Assembly (NCBI GenBank): GCA_035476635.1
Contig: DATILI010000121.1
Coordinates: 1-5,842 of the forward strand
Source: DATILI01 sp035476635
GTDB lineage: Bacteria; Pseudomonadota; Gammaproteobacteria; Burkholderiales; Burkholderiaceae_C
DNA: 5,842 nt
Reading direction: 5' to 3'
The notes beneath the pieces are model-generated. The model was given only the letters and a program-made list of their open reading frames with translations, was not told where the DNA came from and searched no databases. Shown piece after piece: positions 1 through 5,805 of this stretch; the first letter of the stretch is position 1, and the number at the start of each line of letters is the position of its first letter. The position numbers were made by a program, and so were the translations under genes.

Positions 1-168
1 GGACTGTCGCTGCAAGTCGAGGAGGAACCCGAAGAGGAGGAATCGACGGGTCCGCTGGTCGTCAACATCAAGAAGCCGGAGCCCCCGAAGCCCGCGGCGC
101 CCGCCGTCAAGCCGCAACCCATGTCGCTGTCGCTGGAGGAAAAGCCGGCACCGCCGCCCAAAGCCTGA
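1..168 (+). CDS. C-terminal tail of unidentified protein (5' partial)
   Basis: Frame 1 is open from the window edge to a TGA at 166-168 and gives 55 residues. The tail is of low complexity. A Glu-rich patch (residues 7-14) is followed by a Lys/Pro/Ala-rich linker and ends in PAPPPKA. A short motif occurs twice: LSLQVEE near residue 2 and LSLEEKP near residue 43. That looks like a disordered, charged extension rather than a folded domain. The codon pattern (G/C at third positions) supports real coding. The next gene starts 43 bases downstream on the same strand with no terminator between, so the two are probably co-transcribed. The family cannot be recognised from this tail, and no function is proposed. 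Confidence 0.75.
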   Translation, partial: GLSLQVEEEPEEEESTGPLVVNIKKPEPPKPAAPAVKPQPMSLSLEEKPAPPPKA

Positions 169-202
169 ATGTTGGCGCGAGAGACGTTTCCGGCCACACC
201 GC

Positions 203-207
203 GGAGG
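203..207 (+). promoter_or_regulatory. Ribosome binding site of the cNMP-domain gene
   Basis: GGAGG lies four bases before the ATG at 212. The spacing is slightly short. A competing ATG at 208-210 runs into a stop within a few codons, so 212 is the better start. Confidence 0.6.
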
Positions 208-211
208 ATGC

Positions 212-718
212 ATGGACGAGTTTGAGAACATCGAGGACCACTTTGCCCGCTATGCCAGGCAGCTGATGGAAGATCCGTCAGCCCGGTTCGGGGCATTGCG
301 CAACTGTTCCTTTTTTGAGCCGATGCCGGATGATTGGCTGCAGCGCATGTCGGAATTTGCGCAGATCAAGACGTTTCACTCGGATGTCTCCGTCACGTCG
401 CAGGATGACGAGATGAAGTCTTTCTATGTGATTTTGTATGGCTCGGCCGAGGCGTATCGCAACGGCAAGCTGGTCGGCACCATCGACACGGGTGACTGCT
501 TCGGCGAAGGGATTTTCTTTGCCGACGGCATCATCACCACGTCTGCCACCGTCATTGCCGAAGACAAGTTCATCGCTGCCGAATTCAGCAAGACGGTGGT
601 CGAAAAAATGCATTCCGACCCTCACGCGATGGTCAGCATGAACAAGGCGCTGCTGCTGGCGCTGTTCAAGAAACTCAAGGCTGCGAATCAAAAGATTGAA
701 AGGCTGATGCTGATGTAG
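212..718 (+). CDS. Stand-alone cyclic nucleotide-binding-like domain protein
   Basis: The product has 168 residues and is probably cytosolic. After a charged helical N-terminus (1-35), the 'FFEPMPDDWLQRM' stretch (34-46) matches the entry helix of Crp/Fnr-type effector domains. The beta-roll follows: FYVILYGSAEAY (71-82), then GDCFGEG (94-100), which corresponds to the phosphate-binding cassette. The segment from about 143 to 168 resembles the C-helix. E. coli CRP has about 210 residues with a helix-turn-helix after the C-helix. Here the protein ends at that helix, so it has no DNA-binding domain and is more likely a sensor, partner or regulatory subunit. The cassette Arg that contacts the cyclic phosphate (R-S-A in CRP) appears as Thr110 in T-S-A, while the Glu of FGE is kept. 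Binding of cAMP or cGMP is therefore doubtful. The gene follows the preceding gene by 43 bases, and a terminator follows it directly. Confidence 0.85.
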   Translation: MDEFENIEDHFARYARQLMEDPSARFGALRNCSFFEPMPDDWLQRMSEFAQIKTFHSDVSVTSQDDEMKSFYVILYGSAEAYRNGKLVGTIDTGDCFGEGIFFADGIITTSATVIAEDKFIAAEFSKTVVEKMHSDPHAMVSMNKALLLALFKKLKAANQKIERLMLM

Positions 719-728
719 TGATGAGAAA

Positions 729-750
729 GCGCGCCATTGGCGCGCCTTTT
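729..750 (+). terminator. Intrinsic terminator after the cNMP-domain gene
   Basis: A perfect 7-bp GC stem (GCGCGCC 729-735, GGCGCGC 739-745) with an ATT loop is followed by C and TTTT. It begins 10 bases after the stop codon at 716-718. The run of As before the left arm means it could also work weakly in the other direction. The T tract is short. Confidence 0.75.
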
Positions 751-763
751 GGAGACCCCGGGG

Positions 764-781
764 TTCCCGCCTTCGCGGGAA
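764..781. repeat. REP-like extragenic palindrome
   Basis: TTCCCGC (764-770) and GCGGGAA (775-781) form a perfect 7-bp stem around CTTC, preceded by CCCCGGGG (756-763). This is the form of the short palindromes scattered between genes in many Proteobacteria. Only this copy of this type is in the window, so the repeat status rests on recognition rather than on copies seen here. Confidence 0.6.
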
Positions 782-857
782 AGAGGCCAATGCGACTAGA
801 GTGGCCGAGTTGGCGCGGCGGCGAGTGTCGAGCGGCGCGTTATCCTCGGGGCAAGGG

Positions 858-862
858 AGGAG
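858..862 (+). promoter_or_regulatory. Ribosome binding site that sets the metalloprotease start
   Basis: AGGAG, within the purine run AAGGGAGGAG, sits five bases before the ATG at 868. It decides for this start over the in-frame GTG at 718, whose reading would pass through the terminator and the REP-like palindrome. Confidence 0.8.
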
Positions 863-867
863 AAGCC

Positions 868-2034
868 ATGACGGGTTTTATCTTATTTGTCGTCGTTTTA
901 GGTAGCGCCAACATCTGGGCGACGCGCCGCTTGCTCGCCACCGACGAATTCGGGTTTCGCAAGGGATTGGCAGTCGGCATGGTCTGGGCCGTGCCTTTCA
1001 TCGGCATTTTTCTCGCCAAGGAGCTCGTCCCATGGGCTCCCCCTGCGGCGCAGCCTATGCCCGCTGCACAGAAGCGCATCCGAGCTGAAACACCCGCTCA
1101 ATTGGTACTCGGCGGGGCCGAGCTCTTTTGCGTCGAGGACCATATGCGGTGGGTTAACGAAGTGCCCCTGCTTGACTGGGAAGCATTAGGCGGATGGGCT
1201 GGATCGTTTGCGGACCTGCCGACTCGGACCCACGCGATCCAGCTAGGTCGGCGTGCTTGGCTGCTACACCTGCGCGACGCGTTCGGCGCGAACTTTCACC
1301 TTCACGAGTCGGAGCATGCGTTGATCCTGAGCTCTCTTGAAGATTCCGTCGCTGTCGCAATGGCCCACCACGTCGAGGCCACTCGCCGAAGGATCACGAA
1401 GGTTCTGGATGGCCTGGCAAAATTCTCGTCCGAGGAAAAGAGCATCCTGCTACTGGTGGACGATGAGGAAACCTACTACCACTACGTTGCGACCTACTAT
1501 CCCGACGAGGGGGAGTTTGCCTTCAGCGGTGGCATGTTCATCAACGCGGGTTGCCCGCATTTCGTCGCGCGGCGTATGGACCTTCAAGCCATCGAGGCTG
1601 TCATCGTCCATGAGATGACGCACAGTTCAGTGGCGCACTTGAAGCTGCCACTCTGGCTGGACGAGGGTATCGCAGTCAACACCGAACATCGCTTAGCGGG
1701 CGCCCAGCCGAAGCTGCAGACACCGCAGGAGTTGCGGGCAATGCATTTGAAATTCTGGGAGGAAGAAACGATCCAGGAGTTTTGGGCCGGGACCTCGTTC
1801 CAGCGCACTGACGACGGCAATCTGCTGTCATACGAGCTTGCCCGAATCCTGGTGGACTACATGTCTCGCGAGTGGCAGGCATTCGCGCAGTTCGCGAGCA
1901 ATGCAAGCCGCGAGGACGGTGGCGCGGCTGCAGCGCTTCAGTACATGTCGATGGATTTGGGTCAGGCTGTTTGCGCGCTGCTCGAACAACCCGTTGATGA
2001 GGCTTGGGCGCCAAGCCTCCTGCAACGCAATTAG
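868..2034 (+). CDS. Membrane-anchored gluzincin metalloprotease (peptidase MA-like)
   Basis: The product has 388 residues from the ATG that follows a strong ribosome binding site. Two hydrophobic segments stand at the N-terminus, about residues 3-17 and 33-50, separated by a loop with RR at 20-21. By the positive-inside rule this places the rest of the protein in the periplasm. A Pro/Ala linker (56-67) follows. The zinc site is HEMTH (248-252); the third ligand is probably Glu266 in WLDEG, 14 residues on. The block 'P-L-W-L-D-E-G-I-A-V', then SYELARILVDY (321-331), is the arrangement of peptidase MA-type gluzincins, in which the two His bind zinc and Glu249 activates water. Residues 70-240 show no domain that can be named. 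The gene stands between intergenic spaces of 149 and 214 bases and may be transcribed alone. The substrate is unknown. Protease family membership is well supported; the topology is inferred. Confidence 0.85.
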   Translation: MTGFILFVVVLGSANIWATRRLLATDEFGFRKGLAVGMVWAVPFIGIFLAKELVPWAPPAAQPMPAAQKRIRAETPAQLVLGGAELFCVEDHMRWVNEVPLLDWEALGGWAGSFADLPTRTHAIQLGRRAWLLHLRDAFGANFHLHESEHALILSSLEDSVAVAMAHHVEATRRRITKVLDGLAKFSSEEKSILLLVDDEETYYHYVATYYPDEGEFAFSGGMFINAGCPHFVARRMDLQAIEAVIVHEMTHSSVAHLKLPLWLDEGIAVNTEHRLAGAQPKLQTPQELRAMHLKFWEEETIQEFWAGTSFQRTDDGNLLSYELARILVDYMSREWQAFAQFASNASREDGGAAAALQYMSMDLGQAVCALLEQPVDEAWAPSLLQRN

Positions 2035-2217
2035 TTGTGTCCAAGGCGTGGAGTGTGACGACGCTCATGAGAACTGCACATAGCGTGGCCCCGTATCGGC
2101 AGCCCATTGGCCATTCGCGTGCAAAAGTTTACGAATGCAAACAGCCCATGTGTCCGCAAGGTAAAGCTCCACCCTCCGGAATCGACGATCGCTAGACTGG
2201 CCGGTCGCAATCACAAC

Positions 2218-2231
2218 CCGCCGAACGGCGG
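2218..2231 (+). promoter_or_regulatory. Small hairpin in the leader of the PKD-lipase gene
   Basis: CCGCC (2218-2222) and GGCGG (2227-2231) form a 5-bp GC stem with a GAAC loop, ending 17 bases before the ATG at 2249. No good Shine-Dalgarno sequence lies between hairpin and start, so structure could influence initiation. This is a weak inference, since such short GC palindromes arise easily in GC-rich DNA. Confidence 0.25.
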
Positions 2232-2248
2232 ATTGCACGACCCTGGAT

Positions 2249-3715
2249 ATGCAATACCGGAGATTTTTCGCAGCCCTGTCGCTCGCCATCGCTCTCGCTG
2301 CCTGTGGCGGCGGTGGTAGCGGCGTCAACAACAACACACCAGTCAACTTGCCGCCGGTTGCCAGCGCCGCTGCGCCCCAAACCGCCACCATCAACGGTGT
2401 CGTCATCCTCGATGGCAGCGCCAGTTCGGACGTGAACGGCGATGCCCTGAGCTATGCATGGACGATCACCGGCAAGCCAGCCGGCAGCAGCGCCGCGCTC
2501 GCCGACGCAACCCTTGCCAAGGCGACCTTGATCGTCGATGTGGCGGGCAGCTATACCGCGACGCTGGTTGTCAGTGACGGCAGGCCCAATGGCTCGAGCA
2601 CATCGACGGTCAGCTTCATGGCCGTGCCGGCCAATACCGTCGGCCCTGGCCAGTTCCTGGACGCGGTGCACCTGAAGACGATTTCCGCCGCCGAAGTCAG
2701 CGCCGCGCTCGCGCTCGAGGGGGAAGCGGCATTCCTTGCCGCGCCCAAGTACGCCGTGCGGGCCTACCGCCTCACGTACCTCACCGTGGATGGCCAGGGG
2801 CAGCAGATCGTGGCCTCGGGGCTGGTGGCGATCCCTCAGAAGCCGGCCAATGCCCTCAGCCCGGTATTGAGCTATCAACATGCCACCATCAAGCGCCAGT
2901 CGGACGCGCCCAGCAGCCTGGCGAAGCTCGGAGATCCTCCGGCGGTGCTGGCGTCGCTGGGCTACATCGTGATCGCGGCGGACTACGTCGGCTATGGCGT
3001 GTCGGCGGCGGCGCCTCACCCCTACTTGCTGTCGGCGCCCTCGGCAGCGGCGGTGGTCGACCTGATGACGGCAGCTAAGTACTGGCGGCAGGTGCAGCAG
3101 GTGCCAGACAACAGTCAGCTTTTTCTCACAGGGTATTCGGAAGGCGGCTACGTGACGATGGCCGCGCACAGGGCACTGCAGGCCGGGGCGTCGACGCATC
3201 GAGACGAGCTGGTGCGTGTTGTGGCCGGCGCCGGCCCGTACAACGTCCATGCCACCATGGACCAGTTGCTCGCCATCATCCGCGAAACCTATCCTGCGCT
3301 GGGCGCACTGCTCGATCCTGGTTTCTTGCGCTTCCTGAGCGACGATGACCGGCGCCACGCGCGCGAGCTGCTCATGACGCTGTCCCTGGGACTCGATGCC
3401 GAAGTCACCTTCATGTCCACGGTGATCGACAACTACCTGGCCGACAACCGGACAGCGATCGAGTCCCTCAGTGACGTGTACGACTGGGCGCCGCAGGTGC
3501 CCGTGAGCCTCTTTCACGGCCGCGATGACCGCACCGTTCCGTACTTGAGCGCGACCACCACGCTGCAGGCCATGCAGGCCCGAGGCGCGGGCGATCTGTT
3601 GACGCTGACCGATTGCGTGTCCAAGCCGGGCGATCCGGCGGGGCACAAGGAATGCGTCCTGCCGTATTGGCGCTTTGTGCTGGATCAATTCGGCGGGGTT
3701 GCGCAGGATCTCTAG
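2249..3715 (+). CDS. Lipoprotein with PKD domain and secretory-lipase-like alpha/beta hydrolase
   Basis: The product has 488 residues. The signal peptide MQYRRFFAALSLAIALAAC has a lipobox LAAC with Cys19 as the lipidated residue. Gly at +2 fits export to the outer membrane. A Gly/Asn linker leads to an Ig-like PKD domain (about 35-125), marked by 'ILDGSASSDVNGDALSYAW' and 'YTATLVVSDG'; such domains often bind surfaces or polymers. The hydrolase domain (about 135-485) has DYVGYG (245-250) and the nucleophile elbow G-Y-S-E-G-G with Ser297. Likely acid and base are Asp427 in 'HGRDDRTVPY' and His466 in 'GDPAGHKEC'. The pattern resembles the fungal and bacterial secretory lipase family. Cys455 and Cys469 flank the His and may form a disulfide. 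Expected activity is ester hydrolysis at the cell surface; the substrate is unknown. The ribosome binding site is poor, but the signal peptide fixes the start. Confidence 0.88.
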   Translation: MQYRRFFAALSLAIALAACGGGGSGVNNNTPVNLPPVASAAAPQTATINGVVILDGSASSDVNGDALSYAWTITGKPAGSSAALADATLAKATLIVDVAGSYTATLVVSDGRPNGSSTSTVSFMAVPANTVGPGQFLDAVHLKTISAAEVSAALALEGEAAFLAAPKYAVRAYRLTYLTVDGQGQQIVASGLVAIPQKPANALSPVLSYQHATIKRQSDAPSSLAKLGDPPAVLASLGYIVIAADYVGYGVSAAAPHPYLLSAPSAAAVVDLMTAAKYWRQVQQVPDNSQLFLTGYSEGGYVTMAAHRALQAGASTHRDELVRVVAGAGPYNVHATMDQLLAIIRETYPALGALLDPGFLRFLSDDDRRHARELLMTLSLGLDAEVTFMSTVIDNYLADNRTAIESLSDVYDWAPQVPVSLFHGRDDRTVPYLSATTTLQAMQARGAGDLLTLTDCVSKPGDPAGHKECVLPYWRFVLDQFGGVAQDL

Positions 3716-3741
3716 TTCGCGGACCATGTCGCTTCGCGGTG

Positions 3742-3765
3742 GCGGCACGGAGAAGTGGCCGCTTT
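3742..3765 (+). terminator. Possible weak terminator after the PKD-lipase gene
   Basis: GCGGCAC (3742-3748) pairs with GTGGCCGC (3755-3762) apart from one bulged G, with loop GGAGAA, and TTT follows. It lies 27 bases after the stop at 3713-3715. The bulge and the very short T tract make it uncertain. Confidence 0.35.
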
Positions 3766-3771
3766 CGGTCA

Positions 3772-3798
3772 TTATGAGAAGACCCCAGTTATGAGAAG
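3772..3798. repeat. Tandem 10-bp direct repeat with 17-bp period
   Basis: TTATGAGAAG occurs at 3772-3781 and again, identically, at 3789-3798. One period further, at 3806, stands the weaker TTGACGTAGG. These AT-richer repeats are unlike the surrounding GC-rich sequence. They lie just outside the tyrosine recombinase remnant, so they may be recombinase binding sites at the end of the former element; that role is inference. Confidence 0.6.
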
Positions 3799-3804
3799 TT
3801 CTCG

Positions 3805-3833
3805 GTTGACGTAGGTCGGCAGGCCGCGTCAAC
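3805..3833. repeat. Inverted repeat, candidate recombinase core site or element end
   Basis: GTTGACG (3805-3811) and CGTCAAC (3827-3833) are perfect inverted arms around 15 bases. Allowing one gap, the arms extend inward as GTTGACGTAGG against GTTGACG-CGG. Paired inverted arms around a short centre are the usual form of a tyrosine recombinase crossover site, and the remnant begins right beside it. No second copy is visible on the far side of the remnant. Confidence 0.4.
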
Positions 3834-4268
3834 GCTTGCGATTCGCAGCGCGACCACGACCACCTGCCGCGCTGCGACTGCCATGGTGGGGCGCTGCGCA
3901 CGCCCCGCGAGGTGCACGTGGCGCTGGTGCCGATGCTGGAGATCCTGCGCGCCGCACAAGTCATCGTGCGGACGCCCGCACCGGCAGGCTCGATCGCCGA
4001 AGAGCTCAACGGCTACGACGCCCACATGAGAGACGCACGGGGCTTGGCGGCCAAGACGCGCAGTGGTCGACTGCGCATCGTCGAGCGGCTGCTGTTGGCG
4101 AAGTTCGCAGGTCGGCCAGTTGTCGTTGGTGAACTGCGCACCGACGACGTGCGGCAGTTCATCGCCGACCAACTCGATTCTCGCAGCACCATCAGCAATG
4201 CCATCACAATCGCCTCCGCGCTGCGGGTATACCTGGGCTACCGCGCCACCTGTGGCGACGCCGTTGGT
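3810..4268 (+). pseudogene. Tyrosine recombinase (integrase) remnant, N-terminal part only
   Basis: The frame runs from after a stop at 3807-3809. It reads 'HLPRCDCHGGALRTPREV' at about 3861-3914, continues with 'ALVPMLEILRAAQVIV', and then 'ELNGYDAHMRDARGLAAKTRS' (about 4002-4064). Next come 'RIVERLLLAKFAG', 'LRTDDVRQFIADQL' and 'ASALRVYLGYRATCGDAVG', the last ending at 4268. This order is that of the SAM-like core-binding domain of phage-type integrases, in particular the transposon-borne recombinases of Burkholderiales. The catalytic R..H-x-x-R..Y domain is absent. After 4268 the frame only reads the antisense strand of the neighbouring hydrolase. No ATG or good ribosome binding site precedes the frame (a GTG lies at 3912), so the true N-terminus also seems lost. 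It is probably non-functional, a scar of an inserted element. The boundaries are approximate, and assignment to a named transposon family is not possible from this piece. Confidence 0.7.
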
Positions 4269-4303
4269 GTGCCGTTGGAGAGGCGACGGGAGACGGGTGG
4301 GAC

Positions 4304-4320
4304 CGCGGGCGGAGCCCGCG
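4304..4320 (-). terminator. Hairpin just past the minus-strand hydrolase, possible terminator
   Basis: CGCGGGC (4304-4310) and GCCCGCG (4314-4320) form a perfect 7-bp stem with a three-base loop. It starts eight bases beyond the hydrolase stop (TGA, complement of 4329-4331). There is no T tract on the minus strand, so it may pause or protect RNA rather than terminate by itself. Confidence 0.35.
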
Positions 4321-4328
4321 AAGGGCCG

Positions 4329-5675
4329 TCAGTAAGTCAGTTCGAGCACCGAGACATGGTTTTCGGCGAGCGGCCAGCTGCGGCCGACCACGCGCTCGCC
4401 GTTGAACTCGGCGACGACGGCGCGCGGCAGGCCGGTGGGCTTGATCCGGGAAGTGGAGACCCCGGCTCCGAGTACCGCGCCCGGCGGGGGCGATTGGCCG
4501 CCAAACGCCATCTTGTCCCGCACGGGGTCCAGGTAGCCGCGCGGCCGGGTCATCAGCAGCAGGGCCGGCGCGTGCTTGTCGGCTTCGGGAACGCGTTCCG
4601 GACGGAAGTTGATGACGGTACTCGAACGCGGGAAGGGGCTGCGGTACACATGCGTGGTCGCGTAGCCGGGCGCACTGATCGCGAACTCGTAACGGGTTTG
4701 CTTATCGGCGGGGAAGGGGCCCCACTGGCCGTCAGCCGCGATGGTGCGCGAAAAGGCCACATTGCCGCGCCGCTCGCCGGTGACCGCATCGATTGCGAAT
4801 ACGTTCAGGCTCGCGCCCGGCAGGCCGATGTTGGTTCCGGCGGCGCTGACCTTGCCGGAGAGAACCACGCGATCCTCGGGCAGGATGTCCACACGCGCCG
4901 GGGCGCGGCCGGTGATGAAGCGGTACATCGCGTCGAAGGACGCGGGCGAAAACGCCGTCTCGCGGTGATCGACGCGCGGAATGACGACGTTCGTCGCGCC
5001 TTTGAGTTCGGGGCTCGCGAAGGTGATGTTGGTCGCGGTGCCGCGCGCACCCAGCCACAGCCCATCGGGCTGCGCGTACTTGTCGTTGTTGTCTGATCGA
5101 ATGGTGAGCCACTTCACCGCGCCTGCCACCTCGTCACCGGCGGCGTTCTTGGGCGCATTCAGCGAGCTGATGAAGGGGCCCGTTCCGGAGAACTCATTGC
5201 CTTCGTTGAATCCCTTGACGGCCTGCACGCCGTGGTTCATGACACCGGCGAGCACTGCGTGGCTCACCACCGCGGCCCCGCCGCCGTTCTGGACGTAGTT
5301 CCTGATCGCCAGTCCGCCGCGCGAATTGCCGATGAGGACGACGGGCCCCCCGCCGGTGCGAGCCCGCACCTTCTCGACTTCGGCCATCAGGAAGGCCATG
5401 TGTTCGGCGGTGGACGAGCGCCCGGTTTGTTCCTTCGTGTCGACGTCGCGTGCTGTGGGCAGTGGCAGGTCGATCGCATGCAGGCGCTCGCGCGGCCAGC
5501 CGTTCGACTCGAAGCGCCAGATCGTGGTTTGCCAGACCGAGGCGCTGTCGCCGTTGCCATGGACGAACACGATCGGCGGGTGCTCCTGAAGCGAGACGCT
5601 GCTGGCACAGCCGGCAACGACCAGCAGGCTGCCGAGCAGACCGAGCAGACCGAGCAAGAGTCGGCGAGTAATCAT
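4329..5675 (-). CDS. Lipoprotein alpha/beta hydrolase with C-terminal beta-sandwich domain
   Basis: The product has 448 residues from the ATG at 5675. MITRRLLLGLLGLLG starts a signal peptide with lipobox VAGC (Cys23), so the protein is expected to be membrane-anchored on the periplasmic or outer side. The hydrolase domain (about 33-258) has the oxyanion-loop motif VFVHGNGD (36-43). The nucleophile elbow is G-N-S-R-G-G with Ser118. A probable acid lies in 'SDNNDKYAQPDG' (Asp198 or a neighbour), and His237 is in VDHRE. This order resembles class 2 lipases and related esterases. Residues about 268-358 ('LSGKVSAAGTNIGLPGASLNVFAID', 'YEFAISAPGYATTHVY') look like a carboxypeptidase-regulatory or transthyretin-like beta-sandwich, possibly for substrate or wall binding. 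The tail to 448 is unassigned. The gene converges on the recombinase remnant, and its upstream DNA carries REP-like palindromes. An in-frame ATG at 5747 is rejected because the added residues translate a palindrome. Confidence 0.88.
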   Translation of the reverse strand: MITRRLLLGLLGLLGSLLVVAGCASSVSLQEHPPIVFVHGNGDSASVWQTTIWRFESNGWPRERLHAIDLPLPTARDVDTKEQTGRSSTAEHMAFLMAEVEKVRARTGGGPVVLIGNSRGGLAIRNYVQNGGGAAVVSHAVLAGVMNHGVQAVKGFNEGNEFSGTGPFISSLNAPKNAAGDEVAGAVKWLTIRSDNNDKYAQPDGLWLGARGTATNITFASPELKGATNVVIPRVDHRETAFSPASFDAMYRFITGRAPARVDILPEDRVVLSGKVSAAGTNIGLPGASLNVFAIDAVTGERRGNVAFSRTIAADGQWGPFPADKQTRYEFAISAPGYATTHVYRSPFPRSSTVINFRPERVPEADKHAPALLLMTRPRGYLDPVRDKMAFGGQSPPPGAVLGAGVSTSRIKPTGLPRAVVAEFNGERVVGRSWPLAENHVSVLELTY

Positions 5676-5681
5676 GTTTGT

Positions 5682-5685
5682 CTCC
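5682..5685 (-). promoter_or_regulatory. Ribosome binding site that sets the hydrolase start
   Basis: On the minus strand GGAG stands six bases before the ATG at 5675, within AGTCTGGAGACAAAC. It supports the start that gives a clean lipoprotein signal peptide. Confidence 0.7.
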
Positions 5686-5703
5686 AGACTTTTTTCATCC
5701 AGG

Positions 5704-5722
5704 CCCCGGATCAAGTCCGGGG
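5704..5722. repeat. REP-like palindrome 1 upstream of the hydrolase
   Basis: CCCCGGA (5704-5710) and TCCGGGG (5716-5722) form a perfect 7-bp stem with loop TCAAG. The core CGGATCAAGTCCG differs by one base from the next palindrome. Nearby CCCGGGATCC (5731-5740) looks like part of the same kind of dispersed element. Translated on the minus strand it gives the peptide PDLIRG. Confidence 0.65.
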
Positions 5723-5777
5723 TTTCAGCACCCGGGATCCATGCCACGCCGGAGACGTCCTCGACAAGGAGATATGG

Positions 5778-5798
5778 ATTGCGGATCGAGTCCGCAAT
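5778..5798. repeat. REP-like palindrome 2 upstream of the hydrolase
   Basis: ATTGCGGA (5778-5785) and TCCGCAAT (5791-5798) form a perfect 8-bp stem with loop TCGAG. It shares the core CGGATCRAGTCCG with the palindrome at 5704-5722, 74 bases away, in the same orientation. The pair is typical of small clusters of extragenic palindromes. Confidence 0.65.
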
Positions 5799-5805
5799 GA
5801 CATCC

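Noticed and set aside
278..790. Minus-strand frame of 170 codons opposite the cNMP-domain gene
   Set aside because: It is Arg-rich and lacks motifs, and it spans the terminator and the REP-like palindrome. The plus-strand gene has family motifs.
718..867. GTG start at 718 overlapping the preceding stop codon, suggesting translational coupling of a 438-residue protease
   Set aside because: The added 50 residues would be read through the intrinsic terminator and the REP-like palindrome, while a strong ribosome binding site and a hydrophobic N-terminus mark ATG 868.
2112..2137. Inverted repeat CATTCG-N14-CGAATG before the PKD-lipase gene, as an operator
   Set aside because: The arms are only six bases and do not extend. 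No regulator gene is nearby, so chance is as likely.
2192..4009. Open frame of 605 codons on the minus strand
   Set aside because: It lies antisense across the PKD-lipase gene, whose signal peptide and catalytic motifs are clear. Its translation is Arg/His/Gly-rich without recognisable motifs, as expected of a GC-rich shadow frame.
4260..4278. Direct repeat GCCGTTGG at 4260-4267 and 4271-4278 near the end of the recombinase remnant, as a target-site duplication
   Set aside because: The copies are only 11 bases apart and lie on the same side of the remnant, so they do not flank an insertion. They may be a local slippage event at the junction.
5676..5747. N-terminal extension of the minus-strand hydrolase from ATG 5747
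   Set aside because: The extra residues include PDLIRG, the translation of a dispersed palindrome, and they would bury the lipoprotein signal peptide. ATG 5675 has its own ribosome binding site.
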